A stretch of 8,978 nucleotides of DNA from Pseudomonadales bacterium (lineage in GTDB: Bacteria > Pseudomonadota > Gammaproteobacteria > Steroidobacterales > Steroidobacteraceae): the NCBI GenBank assembly GCA_020442965.1, contig JAGRJB010000446.1:1-8978 (forward strand), written 5' to 3'. The notes under the pieces are model-generated. The model was not told the DNA's origin and did no database searches. It saw only the letters and a program-made list of their open reading frames with translations. Every line of letters starts with the position of its first letter. The stretch's first letter is position 1. The position numbers and the translations under genes are program-made. This document shows positions 1 through 7,358 of the stretch, piece by piece.

Positions 1-319
1 GGCGCGCGATGTTCGCCGGCGAGCTGATCACAATATAGGACAACTCCCGACCTTCCCAGGTAGTACCGAAGTCGACCAATCGAGTGCGCATCGGTTGCGC
101 GGCCGCCAAGACTTGCAAGTAGCGTCGCAGCTCGGCGTGGGGAGTGAACCGTTCCCCCAGCTTGTAACCCAGGACCTGCTCGGGCGCGGGTACCGCGGGA
201 TCGTAAGTGACGTCAGGCCAGGTGCCGAGTGCTTCGCCGGTCGGCGGTTGCACAGCCGAGGCGACGTTGAACACGAGCGTAACCAGAAGTCCAAGAGTAG
301 CGCGCGCAATCGATGGCAA
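1..319 (-). CDS. M14-family zinc carboxypeptidase, N-terminal part (cut by window edge)
   Basis: Seen: a minus-strand frame of 106 codons runs off the left edge. It begins with a Sec signal peptide: a short n-region with Arg6, a hydrophobic core at about residues 8-19, and an ASA cleavage motif ending at residue 22. The mature part carries TYDPAVPAPEQVLGYKLGER (about 38-57) and then GTTWEGREL (about 85-93), followed by the strand SYIVISSP. Family knowledge: this is the typical opening of large secreted M14 metallopeptidases, which remove C-terminal residues from peptides in the periplasm or outside the cell. Their zinc ligands (HxxE and a later His) lie further downstream and would be outside the window, so catalytic competence cannot be judged. 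The start is TTG at 319: in-frame TGA and TAA codons lie 21-36 nt upstream, no ATG or GTG lies between them and the TTG, and GGAG sits 7 nt before it. It is divergent from the membrane-protein gene. Family call fairly sure; substrate unknown. Confidence 0.8.
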   Translation of the reverse strand, partial: MPSIARATLGLLVTLVFNVASAVQPPTGEALGTWPDVTYDPAVPAPEQVLGYKLGERFTPHAELRRYLQVLAAAQPMRTRLVDFGTTWEGRELSYIVISSPANIAR

Positions 320-469
320 TTGAGTTCTCCGCGACCGTGCGGCCGATTATCGTCAAGCGTCGGCCCGAGCAACGCTCGCGCTGTGGACGGCACCGCGTCT
401 ACAATCGAACCGCGCGATCACGGGCAACGATTTGGATGTATATTCCACAGCAATCATGGGGGTGTGACA
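320..469. promoter_or_regulatory. Divergent intergenic promoter region
   Basis: This 150 bp gap separates two divergent genes and must hold both promoters unless they lie inside coding sequence. Seen: on the plus strand there are two sigma70 -10-like hexamers, TACAAT at 400-405 and TATATT at 439-444 (25 nt before the ATG at 470). On the minus strand GATAAT at 349-344 lies 24 nt before the TTG start. None has a convincing -35 partner at 16-18 nt; the best on the minus strand is TTGCTC with a 15 nt spacer. The area around 420-455 is the most AT-rich part of the gap. The assignment of any hexamer is inference and weak. I see no clear operator palindrome. Confidence 0.35.
327..330 (-). promoter_or_regulatory. 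Shine-Dalgarno GGAG that fixes the TTG start of the M14 peptidase gene
   Basis: GGAG on the minus strand lies 7 nt before the TTG at 319. In-frame stops just upstream exclude any earlier start. The encoded signal peptide begins directly at the TTG, so site, spacing and protein all agree on this non-ATG start. Confidence 0.6.
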
Positions 470-1375
470 ATGGCTGCGACAGGATTCCAGAAATATTATC
501 AGGCACCAGTGCCGGCGATCATTGCCGTGCTCGTGGTGTTTGTCTGGCAGGGACTGGGCCACTTCGTCATGTACCAGATGGAACATGCGTGGTTTCCAAA
601 CAGCTATTTCCTCGCGGCGTTCATCATGGGCGTTATCGGCGTCATGCTGGTCTGGTACGGGCGCGACAAATCGGAGAATACCGCGACATTGCTAGGGTTC
701 GTTGGCGGCAGCATCATCTGGCTCTCGTGGATCGAGTTCAGCTTCGTCTACGTCGCCCAGGATCTCAATGTCGAAGCGGTTCGCTGGGGCGCAAAGGACA
801 CGAAAGCTGAATATCGCGTCATGCTGTCATCGATCGGCGTACTGTTTGCCACGCTGGCCTTCTTTTTCTTCAATCGCGAGACGCGCTGCAATGCTTTCAT
901 GTGGCTGCATCGCAATCTTGGACTGAAGCCCGGCGAAAAGAGCTCGGGCCAGGCGCGCAATCTGTGTGCCATCGTGGCGATGGAAACAATCTACGTCACC
1001 TGGTTCTTTTACATCGTCCTGCTGATCGTGTACAACCCGGCGTTCTTCGGCACGGATCACTGGGCCACCTTCGTCGTGTGCGGTCTCTCTTTCATCTGGG
1101 CGGCGTATCTCGTACAGCGCCTGTGGTGGTTTCAACGCATGGCACCCGCATTGCGTTATGCCATTCCTACGGCGATCATCGGTTGGAACGTGATGGAAAT
1201 TCTCGAAAAGTGGGGCCACCTGGATGAAATCTGGGTGCAGCCAGAGAAATACGCTCTGCAAATCGGCATCGCGATCGGTGCGTTCGTGCTTACGATCGTG
1301 CTCGCGATCCTCAGCCCGGCACGGCGCATCGCGGTGGAACAGCGGCAGAATCGAACCGCTAACCACACGGCCTGA
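470..1375 (+). CDS. Polytopic inner-membrane protein of unknown function
   Basis: The product is 301 residues and I do not recognise a named family. Seen: seven or eight hydrophobic segments at about residues 13-36, 46-63, 72-96, 118-134, 164-188, 196-217, 226-244 (weaker) and 261-282. There is a charged loop at about 135-163 and a basic C-terminal tail. There is no signal peptide of the cleaved type. Several segments contain polar or charged residues in hydrophobic surroundings: His31, Glu89 (in WLSWIEFSF), Glu172 (in METIYVTW) and Glu243 (in WNVMEILEKW). The protein is rich in Trp and Tyr. The start is ATG at 470 with a G-rich stretch (GGGGGTG) about 7 nt upstream. The frame is open back to about position 95, but that part is antisense to the M14 gene. 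A GTG at 464 is a possible alternative. It is probably transcribed alone or with the glycosyltransferase gene 133 bp downstream. A transporter, enzyme or sensor role cannot be chosen from sequence alone. Confidence 0.85.
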   Translation: MAATGFQKYYQAPVPAIIAVLVVFVWQGLGHFVMYQMEHAWFPNSYFLAAFIMGVIGVMLVWYGRDKSENTATLLGFVGGSIIWLSWIEFSFVYVAQDLNVEAVRWGAKDTKAEYRVMLSSIGVLFATLAFFFFNRETRCNAFMWLHRNLGLKPGEKSSGQARNLCAIVAMETIYVTWFFYIVLLIVYNPAFFGTDHWATFVVCGLSFIWAAYLVQRLWWFQRMAPALRYAIPTAIIGWNVMEILEKWGHLDEIWVQPEKYALQIGIAIGAFVLTIVLAILSPARRIAVEQRQNRTANHTA

Positions 1376-1508
1376 ACCGCCTTCGGCAACCATGCTCCGA
1401 CTCAGGCAGACGCCTGGTACGACAGCGGACGACTGACTTGCCAGACAACTGACGTCTCACTCTGCACAGCGGCACTCGAGCGGCTGCAGCAGATGGAGAC
1501 GATGCGGT

Positions 1509-3152
1509 ATGCGGAGTGTCGCGAATCGAGCCAGATCGTGGCCAGTCGTCGTGCTGCTGTTGCTCGTGCCGCTCTGGTGCGTCGGCCTCTTTGGTCGCAA
1601 CTCCTATTGGACCCCCGACGAGCCGCGCGAGGCAGACATCGCCTGGCGCATGAGTCAGCAGCAGAACCGCGCGCTGCCCATGCTCGCCGAGCAGCCGTTT
1701 CTCGAGAAGCCGCCACTCACTTACTGGATGTCAGGCGCCGCGATTGCGGCATTCGGCGCAGCGCCGGCCATTGCGAGACTACCCAATCTGCTATATGCCT
1801 CTCTGGCGGCGCTTGCGGTCGGCTGCCTCGGCTTCGCGGCGGCCGGTAACCGCGGCGCGATTGTCGCGGCGCTCGCGTTCGGCAGCTCGTTCCTGGTCTA
1901 TCGCAGTCTCATCTGGTTAGCGCCAGATGCTGCGCTATTGGCGGGTATCAGCATTGCGTTGCTCGGCGTCTATACCGGCTTCACCAGCCCACCGGGAAGA
2001 CGCAAGCTGACAGGGTACCTGCTCATGCACGCGGGCGCGGCAATCGGTTTCATGGCCAAGAGCGCTCCGGGTTGGCTCGTGCCGGCGATCGCGCTGATCG
2101 CGCTCGCACTATGGGAACGCCGTGGCAGCGAACTGTTGCGCTGGGAGTTGTATGCCGGATTTGCGCTGCAGGCGCTGCTGATCGGACCGTGGCTGCTGGC
2201 CGTGGCAGCCGATCCGCACGGCACGGAAGCATTGCGAGTGCTGTTCTGGAACAACCTGGTGGGTCGCTTCGTGCACGTCGACGCGCCGCTAGCCTTGCAA
2301 TACGCCGATGGCCATCCCAACTACCTTGGCAAGTACTGGCTCGAGCTGCCAATTTATCTCCTGCCCTGGTCGCTACTGCTGTTAGTCGCGGCGCGCCGCG
2401 CCTGGCGCGCGGTGCGGGAGCCTTCCGAATCTCGAGCCGCGTGGCGCTTCGCCGTTGTCGCCTGCGTACCCTGGCTGCTGTTGCTCTCGCTGTCGACGAC
2501 CGCGCGTGATATTTACGCGGGCCCGGCAGTCGTTGGCGCTGCGCTGCTGATAGCGCTGTGGGCGACCGAGCGTGACGCGCTGCCGGCCGCTGATCGCTGG
2601 GCGGTCCGTGGTACCGTTGTACTGGTCGTCGCGATTGCTTCAGTCATCGTGCTGGGACTCATTGCTTTTGCCGCGGCGGCTGCGATGCACAAGCAGCCCG
2701 CGACCTCGCGGGCGCTCGCCGCGGTCACGCTCGTCCTGCTCCTCGGCGTCATTGTTAGCGTGGGGCGCGGTGGCACGAATGCTCATCAGTCGATTCATGG
2801 CCTGGACCGCGCGTTCGTCGCCTATTTCGCAACGATTGTGATCGGCGCCGCCGAGCTGATGCACGCACTGACCCCTTGGTACGATCTGCCAAGGATCGCG
2901 TCCGCGATTCATCAGGACGTGACCGGTTCGCCGTGCGCTCTGCTGCAGCCGGACGAGACGACCATCGCGATGTTGGACTACCAGCTCGACACGCGCTGCA
3001 CGCTGCTACGCGGTCGAGAACAGGAATCCACGGCCCTTGCGACCAACTGGCTCGAACAGCACGGTGCACGTGCCCGCCTGGTAGTAAAGCTGCCCGGCCG
3101 CGCGCCTGGGGAAGTCAGTGCGCTGCTGGGGACTTTGGGGATGCGGCAATAG
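1509..3152 (+). CDS. Family 39 (ArnT/PMT-like) membrane glycosyltransferase
   Basis: The product is 547 residues. Family knowledge: GT39/ArnT-like enzymes are polytopic inner-membrane proteins that move a sugar from a polyprenyl-phosphate donor onto a lipid or protein acceptor on the periplasmic face. Seen: a first membrane segment (about 11-28), then the first periplasmic loop with PDEPREA (36-42), whose acidic pair is the conserved catalytic region, and EKPPLTYW (66-73), another family hallmark. About ten further hydrophobic segments follow up to about residue 451, with WLAPDAAL (136-143) and KSAPGWLVP (184-192) between them. A soluble C-terminal part (about 456-547) ends the protein. The usual (K/R)xxxYLLP-type motif is represented only by ARDIYAGPA (332-340). 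The start ATG has GGAG 10 nt upstream. The donor sugar and acceptor cannot be told; lipid A or cell-envelope glycan modification is the general expectation. The frame continues convincingly beyond the TAG stop (see next feature), so the true C-terminus may have been longer. Confidence 0.88.
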   Translation: MRSVANRARSWPVVVLLLLVPLWCVGLFGRNSYWTPDEPREADIAWRMSQQQNRALPMLAEQPFLEKPPLTYWMSGAAIAAFGAAPAIARLPNLLYASLAALAVGCLGFAAAGNRGAIVAALAFGSSFLVYRSLIWLAPDAALLAGISIALLGVYTGFTSPPGRRKLTGYLLMHAGAAIGFMAKSAPGWLVPAIALIALALWERRGSELLRWELYAGFALQALLIGPWLLAVAADPHGTEALRVLFWNNLVGRFVHVDAPLALQYADGHPNYLGKYWLELPIYLLPWSLLLLVAARRAWRAVREPSESRAAWRFAVVACVPWLLLLSLSTTARDIYAGPAVVGAALLIALWATERDALPAADRWAVRGTVVLVVAIASVIVLGLIAFAAAAAMHKQPATSRALAAVTLVLLLGVIVSVGRGGTNAHQSIHGLDRAFVAYFATIVIGAAELMHALTPWYDLPRIASAIHQDVTGSPCALLQPDETTIAMLDYQLDTRCTLLRGREQESTALATNWLEQHGARARLVVKLPGRAPGEVSALLGTLGMRQ

Positions 3153-3293
3153 GCACCGAGCGATGGTCTGGCGGGCGACCTGGTCCGCGATCGTATCGCG
3201 CGCATCGAGCGTCGTTACGAAACGCCGCACGGTCGTCGCTATGTGGTGCTCGCGCTGCCCACCGACGCGCCTGATCGAGCGCTCGCCGCGGAC
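3150..3293 (+). other. Coding-like 3' continuation of the glycosyltransferase frame behind an amber stop
   Basis: Seen: directly after the TAG at 3150-3152 the same frame stays open for 56 codons, to a TGA at 3321-3323. The first ~47 codons read like real protein: RDRIARIERRYETPHGRRYV followed by VLALP, with GC-rich third positions matching the gene before it. The last few codons run antisense into the 3' end of the Omp85 gene, so this feature is ended at 3293. TAG is one C-to-T change from CAG, which would encode Gln after the existing Gln. Inference: the original glycosyltransferase was about 50-60 residues longer, and this copy has a nonsense mutation, a sequencing error or, less likely, a read-through stop. 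No SD or start codon suggests a separate gene. The catalytic loops and all membrane segments lie before the stop, so function may survive. Confidence 0.5.
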
Positions 3294-3294
3294 G

Positions 3295-4995
3295 TCAAAA
3301 GCGACGCTTCGTTTCCACGATGAACTGGACGCCTTGAATCGAGCGATCGCCATCGAGCGGAAAAGCGACGTCGAAGTGCAGCACATTGCCGAGTGCCGAG
3401 CGCCCGTTGCCAAATCGCAGCCCGAAGCCAACGTCTTTGAGTAAACCCTGCGAAGGCGTGCCAAGCGGGTCGCGTCCCCACGTCTGCCCCATGTCGTAAA
3501 ACACGGCACCACCGACATTGAACAGCTGGAACGGATACCAGTTAGTGAACAGCCGCTGCTCGGCGGTGAACAGCCAACGTCCCTCCCCGGCCTGGTACCG
3601 CAACGGGTAACCTCGCAGGCCCGTGTCACCACCTAACAAGACCTGTTGGTCGAGATCCAGGTTACTGCCCGCCAGGGCCGACAAGCCCAGGAACAGCAGC
3701 CGGCGCGGCGTCTGTTTGAAGTAATAGCGCACTTCAGTCGCTAGCAGGCCATTGGCGACCGAGCCGCCCTCGAGTCGCCCGCTCGTGGAGCCATCGAGCA
3801 GCAACGTTTGCCGCGATGTCAGGTCGACGCCTCTTGAAATTCCGCCCGCAAGAATGGCGGCATTCCGATCCGAACCCAACGACGAACTGGCATACCCCAA
3901 CGACGCCCGCGCGCGCCACCCGAGCGCATAGTCTTCCGTTTTCTCGATTTGATCGCGATTGCGAGTCGTCTCGAAATCGTCTTCCAACCACTCGACACTG
4001 ACCCAGGGGTACACGAGCTTGCGATTGCCCGGCAACAATCGTGGCGGATCCGCGGCGGGGGCAGCATTGAACTCGCTGCGAGCGTAGGCGAGCCCCAATT
4101 TGTAACGACGCACCCAACCGGCGCGCAGTCCGGTCGAGTGCCCCCAGAAGACACTGGCGGTCTTGTGGTTGGCCTCGAACTCGTCGATGACATCGCCGAG
4201 ATCGTAGCGTGAGTCGACGCGCAGGTCTTCGCTCGCGGCGATGCCGGCAGTCCAGCGCGTGTCGAGCGCAAAGAATGGTCGTTCCAGCGCGAGCGAGCTG
4301 ACCCGTCCATCGCTGTTGTCAGAGTACTGAACCGCCAGATCCCACCACGAGCTACCTAACTGCCGATCGCGATAGAAGATGTACTTGCTGTCACGATCCA
4401 CCTCGGACTTGAAGCCCAGGCCCAGCTGCGTTCCCAGCCCGAGAAAATTCAGCTCTTCCAGTTCGAAACCCGACGTGTTCTTGCCACCTTTGCGTCCGAA
4501 GGAAAGACCCGGATTGAACGTCCAAACGTCCTGCGTGATCACCTCGATATCAACGATGCCGTCGTGATACGAGATTGGTCGGATATGCGCGTCGCGCAGG
4601 TAACGCGTGTCGCGCAGAATGCGAGCCGATTCTTCGAGCAGCCGGCCGTCGTAACGCGCGCCAGTCTTGAAAAGCAGCAGGTCTGCGATCGTCGACTCGC
4701 GGGTCATGATGTGCAAGCGATTGGCGAGTCGAAACAGCGACGTGTTTTCGTCGCTGCCACCCGGATCGAATACATTGAACAGCGTGAATCGCACGTCGCC
4801 GACAACCGCCCCTGCCGCCTCCAGCTCGGCGTCACTCGGCATGCCGGCGGGGCGCGGGTAGGTGACGCGCTCGGCGCGCGCGTCGATCTTGGGCAGCACT
4901 TTTGCCACGACCGACTGGCTACACCAAACGAGCGCCGCCGCTATGACGACCGCGCTGTATGCAAGCGCTCTCGAAATCGATTCGTGTTCGTTCAT
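3295..4995 (-). CDS. Omp85-superfamily (BamA/TamA-like) outer-membrane protein
   Basis: The product is 566 residues. Seen: a signal peptide (hydrophobic core about 10-24, probable cleavage after SVVA at 28-31); one POTRA-like domain at about 67-155 containing FKTGARYDGRLLEESARILR (109-128) and ending VITQDVW; then a beta-barrel from about 160 with alternating aromatic strands. The barrel has GDTGLRGYPLRY (456-467), the Omp85 loop-6 (V/L)RG(F/Y) signature, and FYDMGQTWG (499-507). The last residue is Phe, the usual outer-membrane assembly signal. Family knowledge: such proteins insert or translocate proteins at the outer membrane, but many short single-POTRA members have no known cargo. BamA proper has five POTRA domains and about 800 residues, so this is not BamA. 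Start: ATG at 4995 lies in an A-rich context (CGAAAATGAACGAA). An ATG at 5025 overlapping the receptor stop as TGATG would add ten residues (MRARRDVQPK) and is a real alternative. Neither start has a good SD. Last gene of the signalling operon. Confidence 0.88.
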   Translation of the reverse strand: MNEHESISRALAYSAVVIAAALVWCSQSVVAKVLPKIDARAERVTYPRPAGMPSDAELEAAGAVVGDVRFTLFNVFDPGGSDENTSLFRLANRLHIMTRESTIADLLLFKTGARYDGRLLEESARILRDTRYLRDAHIRPISYHDGIVDIEVITQDVWTFNPGLSFGRKGGKNTSGFELEELNFLGLGTQLGLGFKSEVDRDSKYIFYRDRQLGSSWWDLAVQYSDNSDGRVSSLALERPFFALDTRWTAGIAASEDLRVDSRYDLGDVIDEFEANHKTASVFWGHSTGLRAGWVRRYKLGLAYARSEFNAAPAADPPRLLPGNRKLVYPWVSVEWLEDDFETTRNRDQIEKTEDYALGWRARASLGYASSSLGSDRNAAILAGGISRGVDLTSRQTLLLDGSTSGRLEGGSVANGLLATEVRYYFKQTPRRLLFLGLSALAGSNLDLDQQVLLGGDTGLRGYPLRYQAGEGRWLFTAEQRLFTNWYPFQLFNVGGAVFYDMGQTWGRDPLGTPSQGLLKDVGFGLRFGNGRSALGNVLHFDVAFPLDGDRSIQGVQFIVETKRRF

Positions 4996-5024
4996 TTTCG
5001 GTTGGACGTCCCGTCGCGCCCGCA

Positions 5025-7358
5025 TCAATCGCTGCGCCAGCGGAATGTTGCACCCAGGTTGATCACCAACGGTAGCGAATGGCTCGTTTCGATCAGTGGC
5101 AATTGCCCCACTTCGTCGGGCGGATCGAGGTCGATGCAGCACTCATTCTCACGGTTGGCGAGGTTGGTGAGCTCGATGAAGGTCTGCAGTTCGCCACTCG
5201 CTAACGACCGTCGCCAGCTGGCGCGCAGGTCCAGTGTTTGAAAATCCCTCCAGCGTTCGGAATTGCGCGCGCCGACAACATAGGCCGGAGCGCTGGCAGG
5301 TACCGTGTTGCTCTCGACGATCGGCGTACGCGGCCAGCCGCGATGCCAACCGCCCAGCAACGACACGTTGACCCGCGAGCCGCTCCACGCCAGCCCGGCG
5401 ACGATCGCCAATGGCTGATCCCAGCTACGGACAATTTCCTGATCCACGAATTCATCCTTGACAGTCGCTGCCGCAATACTCGTCCACACCGTCACCGAAT
5501 CGGTGAGCGGAACGTGCAAGTTGAGTTCCACGCCGCTCGCCTCCGAGGCACCCGGGGAAATGCGCACGCGGTCGGGCGCGAGATCGGGCGACAGCCCGAG
5601 CGGATTGAGGAGATTGTCGTAGTAACTACTCGCCCTGGTCCATCGCTTGGTATAGAACTCGAGCGACCCGTTTGCGGCGTCGGGCACGCCGTACGCGAGC
5701 CCTAGAACTGAATGTACCGCCACTTGCGGCAGATCGGCACTGCGCTGCGCCTCTTCGGCCCGCCATTCGTCGACGCGCTGTGCTTGGGTGAATTCGCCCA
5801 ACGAAGCATATGCGTGCCAGGCGTGGCTCAAGTCAAAACGCAGATTCAGGCGCGGGCTGACATGGCTGAATGATTCACCTGGGGCATAGTCGTCGGCGTC
5901 GAACCGCAAACCCGCCTCCGCTTCGATACGCGACCAACGGTGGCCGATGGAGGCGTACGCCGCGTAGCTCGTCGATTCGGCGCGCGCGCCGGCCGCGAAA
6001 TTCTCGATCGCTCGACGCTCGAAGCTGCGGGTGGCGGCTGCTGCGAACTGATTGCGACGCTGGTAGTCATAGTTTGCCCGCGCAGTCGCGATCGTCGCAC
6101 CGTAGTCCACGGCAGTCCGCTCGCTCACCTGCCAGTGCCAGTCGGAGTCGAGTTGGCGGCGTTCGATCGCGCGACGCTCGGCGAGCGTGCCGGTCGCAAC
6201 CCAGGGACGCTCCAGCATACCGCTACGCGATCGATCAGCGGTCGTTGACGCGAGCACGGTCCGGCTGCGCCAGCGTTCGTTCCACCGATGTTCGTAACCC
6301 AACCAAAGGTATTCATCCCGATAACTGGCGCTCGCCTGCTCCTGTTCCGCCTTCAGCTGGATCCGGTCGTCCAGCAACAGCCAGCCGATCGTCCAGGCGC
6401 TACGATCATTCGGCGACCAGCGCAGCCGTCCGAGTGTGTCGACGAACTCGGGCCGACCGACATCTGCACCCAGTGGCTCGAGCACGAGATCAACCGTGCT
6501 GCGACGAGCGGTCGCCAACCACTCGAGTGGCCAGCGCTCACTACGACCAACCGATGCGACACCCGCGGTCAGCAGACTGAGTGACACCGAATTCTCATAG
6601 CCGAGGCTGCGCGACCGGGGCGTGATGTCGATAACGCCGCCCGACCGCGTACCGTAGCGGACCGGGAAACCGCTGCTATAGACTTCCAGGCGATCGACGG
6701 CGGCCGGGTCGATCGCGCTGATCAGACTCTGAAAGTTCTTGAGATGAAATGGATCGAGCAGCGTCACACCGTCGAAGCGGATCAACGCATCCTCACTCAA
6801 TGATCCGCGAATATAGGGTCGGGCCGAGACGCTGGTGGCGAGGCCAGGTACGGCGCGCAAGGCCCGTAGAGCATCGTCCTGACTACCCGGTACCATTTCC
6901 AGATCGGTCGGCGCCAGCAAGCGAGGTTCGCCGACCGTGCGGCCCTCGATCGCGTAGCGACTGGCGTAAACGGACACGGACGTCAGCGGTGCATCCTCGA
7001 CCAGCCTGGGGTCGCCACTCGCAGGCGGCTCGGCGGCGGTAGGAACCGGACCGTTGCCGCGCGTCACGACGTAGCGGTCCGGACTGATCTCGCGCAGTGC
7101 CAGTCCATGTGCCGCAAGCGCCTCACGCGCCTGCTGCAGCGGCGTCGCATCCCCATGCGGCGGCGGTGCCGCCAAGTCAGCGCGCACCAGATCGGAGCTG
7201 TAGAGTACGTCCGCACCGGTAGCACGCAGCGCCTGCAAGACATCGTCGACCGTGCGCGAGGCGCGCTCGGACGGCGCGCGCTGGGCGACCGCTGACAGCG
7301 TGACGGCCAGGCCCAGAAAGAGAACGCCGAGATTAGTCCGAAACGGGCGGCAATGCAC
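5025..7358 (-). CDS. TonB-dependent receptor/transducer with N-terminal STN signalling domain (FecA-like)
   Basis: The product is 777 residues. Seen: a signal peptide (core about 9-22, cleavage near AVAQ 23-26); an STN domain at about 36-99 (TVDDVLQALRATGADVLYSS and ending RYVVTR); a TonB-box-like stretch TSVSVYASR (126-134); a plug at about 145-250 with ALRAVPGL, PYIRGSLSED (181-190), RFDGVTLLDPFH and RLEVYSSGFPVRYGTRSGG (223-241); and a barrel from about 255 to the end. Family knowledge: it is an energised outer-membrane importer, and the STN domain signals ligand occupancy to a FecR partner in the periplasm. The start is GTG at 7358: an in-frame TAA lies 12 nt upstream and no other start lies before the signal-peptide core. 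It overlaps the end of the FecR gene by 26 nt and lacks a clear SD, so translational coupling is likely. Odd: the chain ends FRWRSD rather than on an aromatic residue, and Cys740-Cys741 form a vicinal pair near the C-terminus. Ligand unknown; iron chelates and plant or microbial glycans are both possible. Confidence 0.92.
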   Translation of the reverse strand: MHCRPFRTNLGVLFLGLAVTLSAVAQRAPSERASRTVDDVLQALRATGADVLYSSDLVRADLAAPPPHGDATPLQQAREALAAHGLALREISPDRYVVTRGNGPVPTAAEPPASGDPRLVEDAPLTSVSVYASRYAIEGRTVGEPRLLAPTDLEMVPGSQDDALRALRAVPGLATSVSARPYIRGSLSEDALIRFDGVTLLDPFHLKNFQSLISAIDPAAVDRLEVYSSGFPVRYGTRSGGVIDITPRSRSLGYENSVSLSLLTAGVASVGRSERWPLEWLATARRSTVDLVLEPLGADVGRPEFVDTLGRLRWSPNDRSAWTIGWLLLDDRIQLKAEQEQASASYRDEYLWLGYEHRWNERWRSRTVLASTTADRSRSGMLERPWVATGTLAERRAIERRQLDSDWHWQVSERTAVDYGATIATARANYDYQRRNQFAAAATRSFERRAIENFAAGARAESTSYAAYASIGHRWSRIEAEAGLRFDADDYAPGESFSHVSPRLNLRFDLSHAWHAYASLGEFTQAQRVDEWRAEEAQRSADLPQVAVHSVLGLAYGVPDAANGSLEFYTKRWTRASSYYDNLLNPLGLSPDLAPDRVRISPGASEASGVELNLHVPLTDSVTVWTSIAAATVKDEFVDQEIVRSWDQPLAIVAGLAWSGSRVNVSLLGGWHRGWPRTPIVESNTVPASAPAYVVGARNSERWRDFQTLDLRASWRRSLASGELQTFIELTNLANRENECCIDLDPPDEVGQLPLIETSHSLPLVINLGATFRWRSD

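Noticed and set aside
95..469. Upstream in-frame extension of the membrane protein to residue 426
   Set aside because: It lies antisense to the M14 peptidase coding region and reads as low-quality protein. The ATG at 470 begins directly at membrane-protein-like sequence.
827..1393. Minus-strand 188-codon open frame opposite the membrane protein
   Set aside because: His/Asp/Arg-rich antisense shadow; the sense strand clearly encodes membrane segments.
1376..1508. Possible small ORF (ATG 1392 to TGA 1436), terminator hairpin (CAGGC-AGAC-GCCTG at 1403-1416) and -35-like TTGCCA at 1438
   Set aside because: The ORF is 14 codons without an SD. The hairpin has a 5 bp stem and no T run. The TTGCCA has no acceptable -10 at 16-18 nt. 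A promoter for the glycosyltransferase may be here but I cannot place it.
3276..3285. Short palindrome CGAGCGCTCG as operator or terminator
   Set aside because: Ten bases of GC-rich palindrome are expected by chance here, and no T run follows.
3006..3632. Minus-strand 208-codon open frame spanning the convergent gap
   Set aside because: Cys/Ser/Arg-rich composition with no recognisable motif. It is a shadow of the glycosyltransferase and Omp85 genes.
4996..5142. Start of the Omp85 gene at ATG 5142
   Set aside because: It would overlap the receptor gene by 118 nt and put 49 non-signal-like residues before a good signal peptide.
5870..6580. Plus-strand 236-codon open frame inside the receptor gene
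   Set aside because: Arg/Ser-rich shadow frame of a high-GC gene, with no SD and no domain pattern.
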